Notes: a model not told the origin generated them from the letters alone. Counted from the first letter of the stretch, positions 44,018 through 53,271 are shown. The stretch is DNA of 64,000 nucleotides from Paenibacillus radicibacter (GCF_024721995.1 NZ_JANQBC010000004.1:62001-126000); one strand, 5' to 3'. A program made the numbers and translations.

Positions 44018-45127
44018 ATGAATACTTGGATCTGGCTTTATATGATTACGATGTTCATTCCGATTGGAATTTTGCTCATTTTTGGACCTTATTTTACAAG
44101 AAAAACCGTCAGCTTTGGGGTGTCGATCTCGGAAGAGATTTATTACTCCCCCATTGTGCGTGGCTTGCGTAAGCAATATGCGATCCTTACAGCAGTCATC
44201 CTCGCGGTTTTATTAGCAGGAAGTATCACGCTCTTAGTGGGTAATCGTGACGCGATTGAGATGGTGTTCCCCATTAGCATCATTGCGATGATCGTCCTCT
44301 CTATCTTGCAGTATCTCTATTTCCATAATCGGATGAAAAAGCTGAAAGCTGCCCATAACTGGAACGCTCAGCAATTAAGTCGGGTCGCTATCGATCTTAC
44401 TACTCGCAAGAAATCTGTGATCTCAAACTGGTGGTATCTCCTCTATGTAGCGATTATCGCGGGATGTTTCTTCTTCACATTATCAAACTATGACATCATT
44501 CCGAATCAGATTGCCATGAAATTTGACTTCAATGGGAATGTAACAAAAATGTCCGATAAGTCCTATGGTGTCGTGTTTATGCCGCAAATCATTCAATTGT
44601 TCATGCTGGCATTATTTATCATCATTAATTACACCATTCGTGCAAGTAAACAAATCATCGATGTATCCAAACCCGAAGTATCGAAAAAGCAAAATCTTGC
44701 CTTCCGTCGTCGCAGCTCAGTGTTGATGTTCATCTCAGGTTTAAGTATGACGCTGCTCTTCGGACCCATTCAATGGAATTTCGTCTATCCAATGGATGTT
44801 CAGATGATGAATTATATCATTCACTTCTTCGTGATGATCACGATATTCGGTTGCCTGTGGCTTGCGATTTCAACAGGACAAGGCGGCAGCCGTATTGCTG
44901 CTCTTGACGATCAAACGGGATCTGGCCAATATTTTAAAAATGATGATGCGTATTGGAAGCTTGGTGTTGTGTATATCAACTCGAACGATCCTGCAATTAT
45001 TGTTGAGAAAAGAGTCGGCATCGGCTGGACGCTGAACATGGGCAATCCAATTAGTTGGATTTCGCTATTGGGACTGCTTGCCCTTATAGCAGGCGTTGCA
45101 ATCTATGCTGCAGTTGTAGGTGCTTAA
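44018..45127 (+). CDS. DUF1648/DUF5808 membrane protein
   Basis: 369-residue membrane protein with about eight helices. The central DUF1648 motif is YDIIPNQIAMKFDFNGNVTKMSDKSYGVVFMPQIIQL near residues 165-200. The C-terminal DDAYWKLGVVYINSNDPAIIVEKRVGIGWTLNMGNPISW fits DUF5808. Function unknown. AAAGGAG precedes the ATG. Pairing of DUF1648 membrane proteins with a GntR regulator is common in Firmicutes. Confidence 0.88.
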   Translation: MNTWIWLYMITMFIPIGILLIFGPYFTRKTVSFGVSISEEIYYSPIVRGLRKQYAILTAVILAVLLAGSITLLVGNRDAIEMVFPISIIAMIVLSILQYLYFHNRMKKLKAAHNWNAQQLSRVAIDLTTRKKSVISNWWYLLYVAIIAGCFFFTLSNYDIIPNQIAMKFDFNGNVTKMSDKSYGVVFMPQIIQLFMLALFIIINYTIRASKQIIDVSKPEVSKKQNLAFRRRSSVLMFISGLSMTLLFGPIQWNFVYPMDVQMMNYIIHFFVMITIFGCLWLAISTGQGGSRIAALDDQTGSGQYFKNDDAYWKLGVVYINSNDPAIIVEKRVGIGWTLNMGNPISWISLLGLLALIAGVAIYAAVVGA

Positions 45128-45145
45128 GATTTTTGCACATGAAAA

Positions 45146-45188
45146 AAACGAGCCTTAGGATCTTATAAAAGTTCCTAATGGCTCGTTT
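45146..45188. terminator. Terminator between convergent genes
   Basis: AAACGAGCC pairs with GGCTCGTTT, with an inner AGGA/TCCT pairing. A T-rich tail follows on the plus strand and an A-run precedes it for the minus strand, so it serves the DUF1648 gene and nadE. Confidence 0.85.
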
Positions 45189-45202
45189 GTTTGTTTATAG
45201 GA

Positions 45203-46012
45203 TTAAATACCTGGAATTGCTGAGCGCTTATGCTCGGTCTTCATGTACTGACGCTCTAGCTTCTCTTGAATCTCAGGTGCAATTTGCTTGCCCTCTAGAT
45301 AGTTGCTGTTATCCTCGTACGTGATACCTAGCTCACCTTCATCCGTTTGTCCATCCCATAGACCAGCCGTTGGCGCTTTGTCCAGAATACTTTGTGGAAC
45401 CCCAATCTTGGCAGCAACCATACGTACTTGACGCTTATTCAGTGTGCTAAGTGGTGTAATATCGACCGCGCCGTCGCCCCATTTTGTATAGAAGCCAGTG
45501 ATTGCCTCAGACGCATGATCGGTACCGACTACTAGCAAGTTCAAGTCGAATGCCAGTGCATATTGCACGACCATCCTCGTTCTCGCCTTAACGTTTCCTT
45601 TGCCAGCGCGGCTAATGTGCTGATGCACACCAATCTGCTTCATACCGTACTCTGTTAGAATACCGATCTCATCGACCGCATCCTCAATGTTCGTCTCCAC
45701 TTGGTGCTTCATATTGAACGCACGCGCGGTTGCGTAGCTATCCTCAATGTCTTCTTGTGTACTATAAGGTTGGAATACGCCCACTGTCTTGTATTCTTTA
45801 CCTTGCTCCGCCGTCAACTCATCTGTCGCTTGCTGGCACAGCCCCGCTGCAACCGCGGAATCAATCCCACCGGAAATCGCAATTAGAAGTCCACTAACAT
45901 CTGTCTTTAATACATAATCCTTCAAAAAGTCGACCCGCTTGCGAATCTCCTGATCCACATCAATCTCAGGCTGGACGCCAAGTCTGGCAATGATCTCTTG
46001 TTGTAAGCTCAT
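45203..46012 (-). CDS. nadE: NH3-dependent NAD+ synthetase
   Basis: 269-residue enzyme that amidates nicotinic acid adenine dinucleotide to NAD+ with ATP and ammonia. The PP-loop is LIAISGGIDSAVAAGLCQQA near residue 45. YALAFDLNLLVVGTDHASEAITGFYTKWGDGAVDITPLSTLNKRQVR and APTAGLWDGQTDEGELGITYE are family signatures. No glutaminase domain is present, so free ammonia is used. GGGGG precedes the ATG. Confidence 0.97.
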   Translation of the reverse strand: MSLQQEIIARLGVQPEIDVDQEIRKRVDFLKDYVLKTDVSGLLIAISGGIDSAVAAGLCQQATDELTAEQGKEYKTVGVFQPYSTQEDIEDSYATARAFNMKHQVETNIEDAVDEIGILTEYGMKQIGVHQHISRAGKGNVKARTRMVVQYALAFDLNLLVVGTDHASEAITGFYTKWGDGAVDITPLSTLNKRQVRMVAAKIGVPQSILDKAPTAGLWDGQTDEGELGITYEDNSNYLEGKQIAPEIQEKLERQYMKTEHKRSAIPGI

Positions 46013-46203
46013 ATACGTTTACCCCCTTCAATATGTACGGCAATAGCTTCTATCCCTTAGTATAATCCGAACTCGTAAGATTACAAAATGCATGTAAACT
46101 CTTTTTAAAAAGTCCAATGATCGACAATGCTTACATACTTGTGCTAGCATCAAGTTAATTGTTATTTCAGCTTATTTTATCGAAAAAAGGAGCGTTTATT
46201 CGA

Positions 46204-47193
46204 ATGTCTACTAAGCCAACAGTCATTGTCTATACCAAGCTCGAACCTTTCCTTATGGATGAAATTCGTGATAACTGCGAAGTGATTGAATTAAACTCCA
46301 AAGCGCCTGATTTTCGTGATCAAATGAATGAAGCTTTAGCGCATGCGGATGGCATTATTGGTGCTGGATTGAAAGTAAGTCATGATCGACTTGAACTTGC
46401 GCCTAAACTGCGTGTTATCAGCAACATCACCGTAGGTTACGATAACCTTGATATACCTGCGATTACGCAGCGTGGAATTATGGCAACGAATACGCCTGAT
46501 GTGCTTACAGAGACGACTGCTGATCTGATGTTCGGACTCCTGATGGCAACAGCTAGACGCCTTCCAGAGCTTGATCGTTATGTAAAAGAAGGTAAATGGA
46601 CAAGTTCAATTGCAACCGATCTGTATGGACTTGATGTCTATGGCAAAACGATCGGTATCATCGGTATGGGTCGCATCGGACAAGCCATCGCAAGACGTGG
46701 TAAGTTTGGCTTCAACATGCCCATTGTGTACCACAACCGCTCGCACTCAGTGGATGCAGAACAAGAACTTGATGCTTGTTACTGCTCACTAGATGAGCTA
46801 TTGTCTCGCTCCGACTTCGTTATGCTCATGACCCCACTAACGCCTGAGACGGCAAACTTAATGGGTGACCGCGAATTTGCTCTTATGAAGAAGTCCGCTA
46901 TCTTCATTAATGGATCACGCGGTAAAACTGTCGATGAAGATGCACTTGTCCGTGCGCTTGAAGAAGGCGTAATCGCATCAGCGGGACTCGATGTGTATGT
47001 CAAAGAACCACTTCCACAGGATCATCCGCTGCTTCAAATGAATAAAGTTGTAACCCTGCCGCATATTGGTTCGGCTACGATTGCTACTCGTACTGAGATG
47101 CAAAGACTTGCTGTTCGCAATCTATTATGTGCAGTTCAAGGCGTACGTCCGCCGTCATTAATCAACCCGGAGGTCTTGGTAGACAAGGCTTAA
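46204..47193 (+). CDS. D-2-hydroxyacid dehydrogenase (glyoxylate/hydroxypyruvate reductase-like)
   Basis: 329-residue NAD(P)-dependent dehydrogenase. The Rossmann motif is GKTIGIIGMGRIGQAIARRG near residue 145. The catalytic Arg lies in INGSRGKTVDEDALVRAL, Glu in GLDVYVKEPLPQDHPL, and His in VTLPHIGSATIATR. It resembles the GyaR/GhrB group, which reduces glyoxylate or hydroxypyruvate. AAAGGAG precedes ATG 46204; the 15 codons before it are rejected. Confidence 0.9.
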   Translation: MSTKPTVIVYTKLEPFLMDEIRDNCEVIELNSKAPDFRDQMNEALAHADGIIGAGLKVSHDRLELAPKLRVISNITVGYDNLDIPAITQRGIMATNTPDVLTETTADLMFGLLMATARRLPELDRYVKEGKWTSSIATDLYGLDVYGKTIGIIGMGRIGQAIARRGKFGFNMPIVYHNRSHSVDAEQELDACYCSLDELLSRSDFVMLMTPLTPETANLMGDREFALMKKSAIFINGSRGKTVDEDALVRALEEGVIASAGLDVYVKEPLPQDHPLLQMNKVVTLPHIGSATIATRTEMQRLAVRNLLCAVQGVRPPSLINPEVLVDKA

Positions 47194-47326
47194 CAAGCGT
47201 TGTCACTAAGTTGTCATTTGTTTTGCTTTTTCTTGTTGTACAATGTGGATACGCCAGAGGATATATGAAACACTTTCCTGTTTTTCCAAATATTTATGGC
47301 CAATCCACTACCAAGAGGTGTACATC

Positions 47327-49018
47327 ATGAAAAAACTTGTTATGGTTACAACATCAGTTGTACTAGCATTATCCACTCTATCTTCCGCTGCTTTTGCAGA
47401 GCAGGCAACGTCGCTCGTAAATGGGAAACCTTTTGCAATGAAAGGGATCGAAACAAAGCCAAATACATATGTTATTCAGCAAAAATGGGCTGACCTCAAC
47501 CATGACGGTGAGCAAGAACATATCATTCTAATTGGTACGAAAGAAGATCCAGGCGATTCTTACGTTGAGAATTTGAACCTCGTCGTGCAAGATGGTAAAA
47601 CGAGTAAAATCAAACAAACTAAAATGACCGAGTATTCAGGTTATGCTCCATATATTTCGTTCGTTGGCGATTTTAACGGCGACCATAAAGAGGATGTCAT
47701 GTTAACCATCGACCCAGGCGACGATAGCATAAAAATTATGAATCGCATCTTCTCATTTGCTGGAGACGAACCAAAAGTTATTTTTGAAGATGCAACGAAA
47801 GATCGTAACTACTATCTACTTGATCCTGTTGATCAGAACTCGGATGGCATCTATGAGTTAGTCGGTACAACTAGAGTGCATGGTGAAGATAAGACCCAAA
47901 CGCTGGGCTTTGAGCAGTCTACGCTTGCCTACGACAAATCCAAAGGTACTTTCGTTGTAAAAGATAAGACAAAGAAAGCTACTATGAAGGATGCAATCAA
48001 CCAATATCACAGTAAAATTGGTGGATACACGTTCATCATTCCACGCGGCATGAGCAAGCAGGTAAAAGTGTATGAAGCCGATGCAGCGAAGCTAAAAGAA
48101 CTAGGTGAAGATGCTCAATCTGCGACGTATATTGAGTACACGCCGAAGCATAAAGATGCTGATGGTAAACAGTACCCTGAATTCCTTGCGAGCTTCAAAA
48201 TATATGACAAGGCTTACTACCAGCAGCATCAGGATGGACCAGGTATGGGTGAAGTCGTAGCCGATGAGGATGGTAAAGTGGTTACATGGAACACGCCGCA
48301 ATCCAATCCATTTGAACCGGGCGGCGAAGATTATGCCAATTTCGATGAGCAATTGAAATACTTCTCTAGCTTAACGATGAGCTTCTATATGAATGGAGTA
48401 ACGAATGATTATCACAGCGAAGTTGGTGGATATTCGTTCGTCCTTCCAACTGGCTTAAGCAAGCAAGTTAAAGTAAGTGAAGTAACTGCAGCAAAGTTGA
48501 AAGAAGATGGTGATGCGGCTGTTTCCGCAACACGTATTGACTATACGCCTGTACACAAAGATGCTGAAGGCAAACAGTCCCCTGCGTTTCTTGCTAGCTT
48601 GAAGGTGTATGACAAAGCTTACTACGAGCAGCATAAAAACGAGCCCGACATGGGTACGGTCGTATTGACAAATGGCGCTAAAGTGATCGTACTAAATGCA
48701 GCTCAATCCAATCCATTTGAGCCAGATAGCGAAGATTATAAACTTTTCGAATCGCAAGTGGAACTACTATCTAACTTAAAGGAAAGCTTGACTATTACAC
48801 CAGTCGATTCCAAAGACGGTGAAGCTGCTAAACAAAAGCTAAAGCTTACTCAGCAAACATCCGTATTCGATGCTATCAATGGTAAAATTTTATTCTCAGC
48901 TTCTCCTCAAGAAGTGACAGTTGTAAGTAAGAAAAAAGATCCTAAAGGCAATGAGTGGATCGAGATCGTTACTTGGTTAGGCAACTCTTGGATCAAAGCA
49001 CCTCAAGCAAGTAAATAA
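47327..49018 (+). CDS. Secreted protein with two tandem repeats and SH3-like tail
   Basis: 563-residue exported protein of unknown function. A Sec signal peptide ends near AFA|EQ. An N-terminal region has acidic Asp-rich loops like those of FG-GAP/VCBS proteins (WADLNHDGEQEH, GDFNGDHKEDV, DQNSDGIYE), which may bind calcium. Two homologous repeats of about 120 residues follow, near 226-345 and 361-480 (GGYTFIIPRGMSKQVKV and GGYSFVLPTGLSKQVKV). The C-terminus (TQQTSVFDAINGKILFSA, EWIEIVTWLGNSWIKA) resembles a bacterial SH3 domain used for cell-wall binding. ATG 47327 follows AAGAGGTG. It stands alone and ends at a strong terminator. Confidence 0.8.
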   Translation: MKKLVMVTTSVVLALSTLSSAAFAEQATSLVNGKPFAMKGIETKPNTYVIQQKWADLNHDGEQEHIILIGTKEDPGDSYVENLNLVVQDGKTSKIKQTKMTEYSGYAPYISFVGDFNGDHKEDVMLTIDPGDDSIKIMNRIFSFAGDEPKVIFEDATKDRNYYLLDPVDQNSDGIYELVGTTRVHGEDKTQTLGFEQSTLAYDKSKGTFVVKDKTKKATMKDAINQYHSKIGGYTFIIPRGMSKQVKVYEADAAKLKELGEDAQSATYIEYTPKHKDADGKQYPEFLASFKIYDKAYYQQHQDGPGMGEVVADEDGKVVTWNTPQSNPFEPGGEDYANFDEQLKYFSSLTMSFYMNGVTNDYHSEVGGYSFVLPTGLSKQVKVSEVTAAKLKEDGDAAVSATRIDYTPVHKDAEGKQSPAFLASLKVYDKAYYEQHKNEPDMGTVVLTNGAKVIVLNAAQSNPFEPDSEDYKLFESQVELLSNLKESLTITPVDSKDGEAAKQKLKLTQQTSVFDAINGKILFSASPQEVTVVSKKKDPKGNEWIEIVTWLGNSWIKAPQASK

Positions 49019-49025
49019 TATAAAT

Positions 49026-49077
49026 AACGGCAGTCAGGATGTCTTTCAACATCTTGAGCTGCCGTTTTATTTTTTTA
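49026..49077 (+). terminator. Intrinsic terminator of the secreted repeat protein
   Basis: AACGGCAG pairs with CTGCCGTT, with an inner stem CAGGATGT/ACATCTTG, followed by TTATTTTTTT. Confidence 0.9.
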
Positions 49078-49087
49078 AAAAGCAAAC

Positions 49088-49112
49088 AAAAAACCAGCCC
49101 TCACAGGCTGGT
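49088..49112 (-). terminator. Intrinsic terminator of the bacilliredoxin gene
   Basis: On the minus strand ACCAGCC pairs with GGCTGGT around a short loop, followed by TTTTTTG. It lies 22 nt past the bacilliredoxin stop codon. Confidence 0.88.
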
Positions 49113-49133
49113 CTCACGCTTATTACTCTCGTT

Positions 49134-49568
49134 TTACTTGCAGAACTCGTTGTATGCACCAACTAAAGAGTCAGCGATCATCTCAGCTGAGCGGTCTTCG
49201 ATTTGGTGACGTTGGATGAAGTGAACAAGCTCGCCATCCTTGAACAACGCGATTGAAGGTGAAGACGGAGGATAGTTCGTGATGTACTCACGCACTTTCG
49301 CTGTCGCTTCTTTCTCTTGACCTGCAAATACCGTGTAAAGGTGCTCAGGCTTGAGCTCGTTCTCAAGGGAACGAACTGTACCTGGGCGGCACAATCCCGC
49401 TGCACAGCCGCATACGGAGTTGATCACAACAAGCATTGTTCCTTTGGTATTATCCATTACTTCTGTTACTTGCTCAGGTGTAAGCAATTCTGTAAATCCG
49501 TTGCGCGTTAAATCCTCACGCATCGGACGAATCATATCTTTCATGTATGCATCAAATGACATCGACAC
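49134..49568 (-). CDS. Bacilliredoxin (BrxA/BrxB family)
   Basis: 144-residue thioredoxin-fold protein that removes bacillithiol from oxidised protein thiols. The active site CGC is in VINSVCGCAAGLCRPGTVRSL near residue 55, and the YPPSSPSIALFKDGELVHFIQRHQIEDRSAEMI region is typical. The longest frame begins at GTG 49580, which directly abuts AGAGGA. GTG 49568 has GGAG 11 nt upstream and gives a family-like SMSFDAYMKDMIRPMREDL start, so it is chosen. Its presence fits a bacillithiol-using Firmicute. Confidence 0.93.
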   Translation of the reverse strand: MSMSFDAYMKDMIRPMREDLTRNGFTELLTPEQVTEVMDNTKGTMLVVINSVCGCAAGLCRPGTVRSLENELKPEHLYTVFAGQEKEATAKVREYITNYPPSSPSIALFKDGELVHFIQRHQIEDRSAEMIADSLVGAYNEFCK

Positions 49569-49664
49569 GGGTACATTCACTCCTCTAAGTATAATAAATG
49601 GTTGATAATAATCATTCTTATCTTATTATACCGCTCACAGAAGTGAAAGCAAAGAGCTAATCCC

Positions 49665-50012
49665 TTATTTGATCACGGGTTTAGAGCTATTATGTGTCGG
49701 ATGAGGCATGATCCCACTTGACGGTTCAATTCCTTTTTCAAAATAATCCTTATTCGCTGGAGTATGGAACCCGACATCCTTATAGGGATGCACCCACTGG
49801 TCACCTGCCATGATCGCGGGATCGGTATTCTCTGTCCACTGCTCGAGTGGTGAATTCGGTGAGGCGTACTCATGATCCCCAATGACCACCCCGTACTCAT
49901 TCACGAAAACTTCTCTTGGTCCGCGCCCCTGCTCAAACTTAGACAAAAATTCGATCTCAAAAGGGTCTATATTCGTTTGTTTCTGCTTATGTTCACTCAT
50001 CGTCTTGTACAA
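49665..50012 (-). CDS. DUF3905-like small hydrophilic protein
   Basis: 115-residue soluble protein without membrane segments, resembling the DUF3905 family of spore-formers (DPFEIEFLSKFEQGRGPREVFVNEYGVVIGDHEYASPNSPLEQW). Function unknown. Start uncertain: TTG 50012 has GGAGGG only 3 nt upstream, while ATG 50000 lies 15 nt after it. It is the last gene of a run of minus-strand genes starting with the polysaccharide deacetylase, and follows a 38-codon gene by 12 nt. Confidence 0.7.
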   Translation of the reverse strand: MYKTMSEHKQKQTNIDPFEIEFLSKFEQGRGPREVFVNEYGVVIGDHEYASPNSPLEQWTENTDPAIMAGDQWVHPYKDVGFHTPANKDYFEKGIEPSSGIMPHPTHNSSKPVIK

Positions 50013-50024
50013 AAACCCTCCGAC

Positions 50025-50141
50025 CTACGTCGAAGGGCGATTAGGACCATTTAGTTTTTTATCAATACCCGGTTGATCTTGTCTGGACTTGTCGTGCTTC
50101 GCTTGTTGTTCTTGCTCTTTGGAATTTCCACTTGCTGACAT
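50025..50141 (-). CDS. Small hydrophilic protein, 38 residues
   Basis: Starts MSASGNSKEQEQQAKH and ends in LNGPNRPST. It is very polar, rich in Gln, Lys and Ser, and lacks any hydrophobic segment. AAAGGAG lies 8 nt before ATG 50141, an excellent ribosome binding site. The gene fits exactly between the membrane protein gene (5-nt gap) and the DUF3905-like gene. The composition recalls minor spore proteins, but I recognise no family. The neighbouring DUF3905-like and deacetylase genes would fit a sporulation role. Confidence 0.7.
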   Translation of the reverse strand: MSASGNSKEQEQQAKHDKSRQDQPGIDKKLNGPNRPST

Positions 50142-50146
50142 GGCTC

Positions 50147-50842
50147 TCACTCCTTTCCGACGTTAGTATGTGCCTCCCCAATTACGTCTATCCAAGTAGA
50201 ACTAACCTTCGGAAATGCAATACTTGCCAACGTCAGAACGATAAATAATAACTGCATGCTGCTTAGATATAGAAAAGCGATGGTTTGTGGAGTTAGCAAA
50301 CTAACTGCAAGTCCCCCGACACCAAATCCCAGTAAGACGAATTGTGCAACAGCACCATCGCCGTTCATCCATGTATTCTTTTTTATAATCAAAATACAAA
50401 TAATCGCTGCGCTCAATAATGCCATGTACCAATGACTGGAATCATCACTTAGAGCTTGATATAAGAGTACAGCAGCAGTGGCAAAATAACCAGCAGCATC
50501 CATAACTGTTAGCGCGGATAGACCTGTCTTACGCATTCTCACTTGCATGTAAACAAGCGCGATGACTACCCCTGCAAACAGACCATCGTTGGATCCTGAA
50601 ACCATAAGTAACTTGAGAGGATCCGTCCATATTAACGAAGGCTCCGATAGTAATGGACTTAGCTTCCAACCTGCAAAAACGATAAGAATGACGCTTGCAA
50701 AAAGATCAAAGATTGGCGATTTCGTATCGCCTATCCTGCGCAACTGCCACATTAATATTCCAAACCCAGCAATACAGCTGAGCACGAGTGTAAGTAAACT
50801 TCCTCTTATTACAAATGGTCCGATTTCCACAATAGACGGCAT
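50147..50842 (-). CDS. Membrane protein with Lgt-like N-terminus
   Basis: 231-residue protein with about seven helices. The N-terminal IGPFVIRGSLLTLVLSCIAGFGILMW and the following helical pattern recall prolipoprotein diacylglyceryl transferase. The family's catalytic HGG-type and Arg motifs are not evident, so it is probably a distant or non-enzymatic relative. AGAGGGG precedes the ATG. It lies 13 nt downstream of the polysaccharide deacetylase gene and is probably cotranscribed with it and with the two small hydrophilic proteins. Confidence 0.65.
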   Translation of the reverse strand: MPSIVEIGPFVIRGSLLTLVLSCIAGFGILMWQLRRIGDTKSPIFDLFASVILIVFAGWKLSPLLSEPSLIWTDPLKLLMVSGSNDGLFAGVVIALVYMQVRMRKTGLSALTVMDAAGYFATAAVLLYQALSDDSSHWYMALLSAAIICILIIKKNTWMNGDGAVAQFVLLGFGVGGLAVSLLTPQTIAFLYLSSMQLLFIVLTLASIAFPKVSSTWIDVIGEAHTNVGKE

Positions 50843-50855
50843 GTTTCCCCTCTTT

Positions 50856-51878
50856 TCAATTGTACGGTCTAAGGAACTGATACGTACTTGATGAACGTCT
50901 TAGCACATCAAATTGATATCCTTGTCCCCTTAAATAATTAATAATAGCAGGAAGCGCTTCTGCCGTCATCTGCTTTCCTGGCGCATCATGCATGAGAACA
51001 ATAATACGACGTTGACCTGCTGTATAATACCGTACACTTTGATAAATATCTCGACTACTCATCTTCCGACCTGATGCGTCCTCTGAATCCACGTTCCAGT
51101 CGAAATACGTGTAACCATCCGCCAACATTCGCTCGGTAATATCGTTCATAATGTATGGCCCACCCGCGCGATGACTCACTGTATTATTCGATCCTCCAGG
51201 AAAGCGCATGATGGTAGGACGATAACCGACGACTTGCTCAAGCAGCTTGCCAAGTCGTTCCACATCCCGTTTATATGCCTTGGGAGAGCGGTAGATGGCT
51301 GCATAGTGATGGGAATACGTATGATTGCCAATCGCATGACCTTCTTTTGCCATACGCTTATACATTGCAATTCCGAGCGCCGAATCATTCCCATTTACGA
51401 AAAATGTCGCATGTACGTTATTCTTTTTCAACGTATCCAATACCTGAATAGTCGTCAAAGATGGACCATCATCAAAAGTTAAATAAGCAATTTTCTTGCC
51501 CGTATGAGATAAATTGGTATACGGTCTTACTCGGACATGGCTTCCCTTCGGTGTATTTGGTAACTGTGAAGGTGATGGTTTATTTAAAGTTTTAGTTTTC
51601 GGTTGTGGTGGATTTGATGGTATGGGTTTTGGAGTAATTGTATGGGTACGTGACTTTAATAAAGACGAAGGTGGTGATGGTAATTTCTCTATCTTGATGG
51701 GTGGAAAATGCGTGGGAATTAGCGGTATGCTTGAACGTGATGGTGATGCTAATGGGGTAGGGATCTTGTTCAAATCGTCTAAAGCTTGGTCTTTTGCCTT
51801 CTGCACATGCTGACAGCCGAGCATTCCCATCATCAGTAGTCCCAAACCCATCATAATTACGAGCAATTGCTTATTCAT
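50856..51878 (-). CDS. Polysaccharide deacetylase lipoprotein
   Basis: 340-residue predicted lipoprotein (lipobox MLGC) with a Pro/Ser/Lys-rich linker to about residue 115 and a C-terminal NodB domain. The metal motifs are KIAYLTFDDGPSLTTIQVLD near residue 130 and GHAIGNHTYSHHYAAI near 180. FPGGSNN, YFDWNVDSEDASG and ILMHDAPGKQ complete the domain. It likely removes N-acetyl groups from peptidoglycan or another surface polysaccharide. GGGGGAG precedes the ATG. First gene of the four-gene run down to 49665. Confidence 0.93.
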   Translation of the reverse strand: MNKQLLVIMMGLGLLMMGMLGCQHVQKAKDQALDDLNKIPTPLASPSRSSIPLIPTHFPPIKIEKLPSPPSSLLKSRTHTITPKPIPSNPPQPKTKTLNKPSPSQLPNTPKGSHVRVRPYTNLSHTGKKIAYLTFDDGPSLTTIQVLDTLKKNNVHATFFVNGNDSALGIAMYKRMAKEGHAIGNHTYSHHYAAIYRSPKAYKRDVERLGKLLEQVVGYRPTIMRFPGGSNNTVSHRAGGPYIMNDITERMLADGYTYFDWNVDSEDASGRKMSSRDIYQSVRYYTAGQRRIIVLMHDAPGKQMTAEALPAIINYLRGQGYQFDVLRRSSSTYQFLRPYN

Positions 51879-52012
51879 ACAGTCTCCCCCTTCACACAGT
51901 TCCCCTTAATCTTTATAAAAAAGGTAAACCTAGTATGACCGAGAAAGAACATGCATCTAGCGCTAAATTATTGGGATTCAGCCTGCAAATTACCAGTACC
52001 TATTTAGCATGA

Positions 52013-52045
52013 AAAAGACGGCTTCTGCCTAAGCAGAAACCGCCT
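52013..52045 (-). terminator. Intrinsic terminator of the PspA/PspC operon
   Basis: On the minus strand GGCGGTTTCTGC pairs with GCAGAAGCCGTC (loop TTAG), followed by five T, about 30 nt after the second PspA gene. Confidence 0.9.
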
Positions 52046-52075
52046 TTCGCTCCTATCCGATATCGGATTTCTATA

Positions 52076-52756
52076 TTATTCGTTGCTGTTAAGTTTTTGC
52101 TTCAATTGCTCAAGCTGCTCATCCACTTGTGCTTGTTTCGCAGGGTCTACGAAAGTTTGACCGCCGTAAGCACCTGTACCGGAGTAAGGTCTGCGAACAA
52201 CATCTGCTTCAGCTTCCATTTGCATGATTTTCTCTTCCATACGGTGGAAGCCGCGTGATGCAGTTCCTGCTTCGATGGAACCGTTGTAAACCGTTTGAGC
52301 CATTTGCTTCTTCGCTTTTGCCATTTGAGCACGAGTAACTAGCTCGTTACGCTTATTGCGCATTTTGTAGAAATCGTTCTTAATTTCGTGCAATTGTTGA
52401 GTCAAATCTTCAGCTTGTGCTTTGGACGATGCATGCAAGTCAGCAAGATCGTTAGCACGCTCAGCATAGTGTAATTTTTCTTCCAACGCTTGACGCGCTG
52501 CTGCTTCATTACCACTTTTCAGTGCTGCACTTGCTCTGAACTCACGTTCTGCTGCAAGACGAAGGTTCTCTTCCATTTGACCTTTCAATTTACGCTCATT
52601 TGCCATTTGGCGAGCAACTGTTACTTCGGACTTCGCAATTTCTTCTTCCATTTCACGAATGTATTGGTTAAGCATTACGATTGGATCTTCCACTTTATCT
52701 AACATTTCATTAATAGACGCTACTGTCATTGATTTGATTCTAGAAAATACTCCCAT
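52076..52756 (-). CDS. PspA/IM30 family envelope-stress protein, second copy
   Basis: 226-residue, almost wholly alpha-helical protein with long coiled coils. It has the family N-terminus [41 protein letters not shown]. PspA/LiaH proteins assemble on the inside of a damaged membrane and stabilise it. The C-terminal region contains a Gly/Tyr-rich stretch ([15 protein letters not shown]). It lies 2 nt after the PspC gene and is the last gene of the operon. It is a diverged paralog of the first PspA gene. Confidence 0.93.
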   Translation of the reverse strand: MGVFSRIKSMTVASINEMLDKVEDPIVMLNQYIREMEEEIAKSEVTVARQMANERKLKGQMEENLRLAAEREFRASAALKSGNEAAARQALEEKLHYAERANDLADLHASSKAQAEDLTQQLHEIKNDFYKMRNKRNELVTRAQMAKAKKQMAQTVYNGSIEAGTASRGFHRMEEKIMQMEAEADVVRRPYSGTGAYGGQTFVDPAKQAQVDEQLEQLKQKLNSNE

Positions 52757-52758
52757 TG

Positions 52759-53265
52759 TTACACATCTCCCTTAGGTTCATTATTTTGATTTTTGTTTTG
52801 GTTTTTTTCTAATTGATTCAGCTTGATACGAAGATCTTCAATTTCTCTTTGCATCGCTTTTTTCTCAATGTCTTTCATCATGTCATCAATGTTGTCACTG
52901 CTTTGAGGTTCTTGATACGTTGCACGATATTGACCCGGTCTTGGTGGTGCTTCTGGTCTTCTGTAATCATTTCTACCATAATTATTGCTGTTTCCATAAG
53001 GATTGCCGTATGGATTATTGTGATTATTGTTATAAGGCCCTCTTTGGCCATAAGGATCGTAAGGATCCGTAAATCTTGGTTCTTTCGGGACGATCATGGC
53101 GGCCACGAAGTAAACGAGGATGACTGCGCCGCTTGTAAAAATCGCTGCTACTGCAACAACTAAACGAAGCAATGTCACATCAATATTGAATACTTCGGAT
53201 AATCCACCACATAGTCCAGCTACTTTTTTGTTCGTACGGGAACGAAATAGTTTCGACGAGGACAT
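52759..53265 (-). CDS. PspC-domain membrane protein
   Basis: 168-residue protein with a PspC domain at the N-terminus: [59 protein letters not shown]. Next comes an Asn/Tyr/Pro-rich linker with repeated NPYGN units (about residues 72-115). It ends in a charged coiled-coil segment ([29 protein letters not shown]). PspC senses membrane stress and recruits PspA in relatives. GGAGAGGAG precedes the ATG. It sits between the two PspA genes. Confidence 0.92.
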   Translation of the reverse strand: MSSSKLFRSRTNKKVAGLCGGLSEVFNIDVTLLRLVVAVAAIFTSGAVILVYFVAAMIVPKEPRFTDPYDPYGQRGPYNNNHNNPYGNPYGNSNNYGRNDYRRPEAPPRPGQYRATYQEPQSSDNIDDMMKDIEKKAMQREIEDLRIKLNQLEKNQNKNQNNEPKGDV

Positions 53266-53271
53266 GGATAC

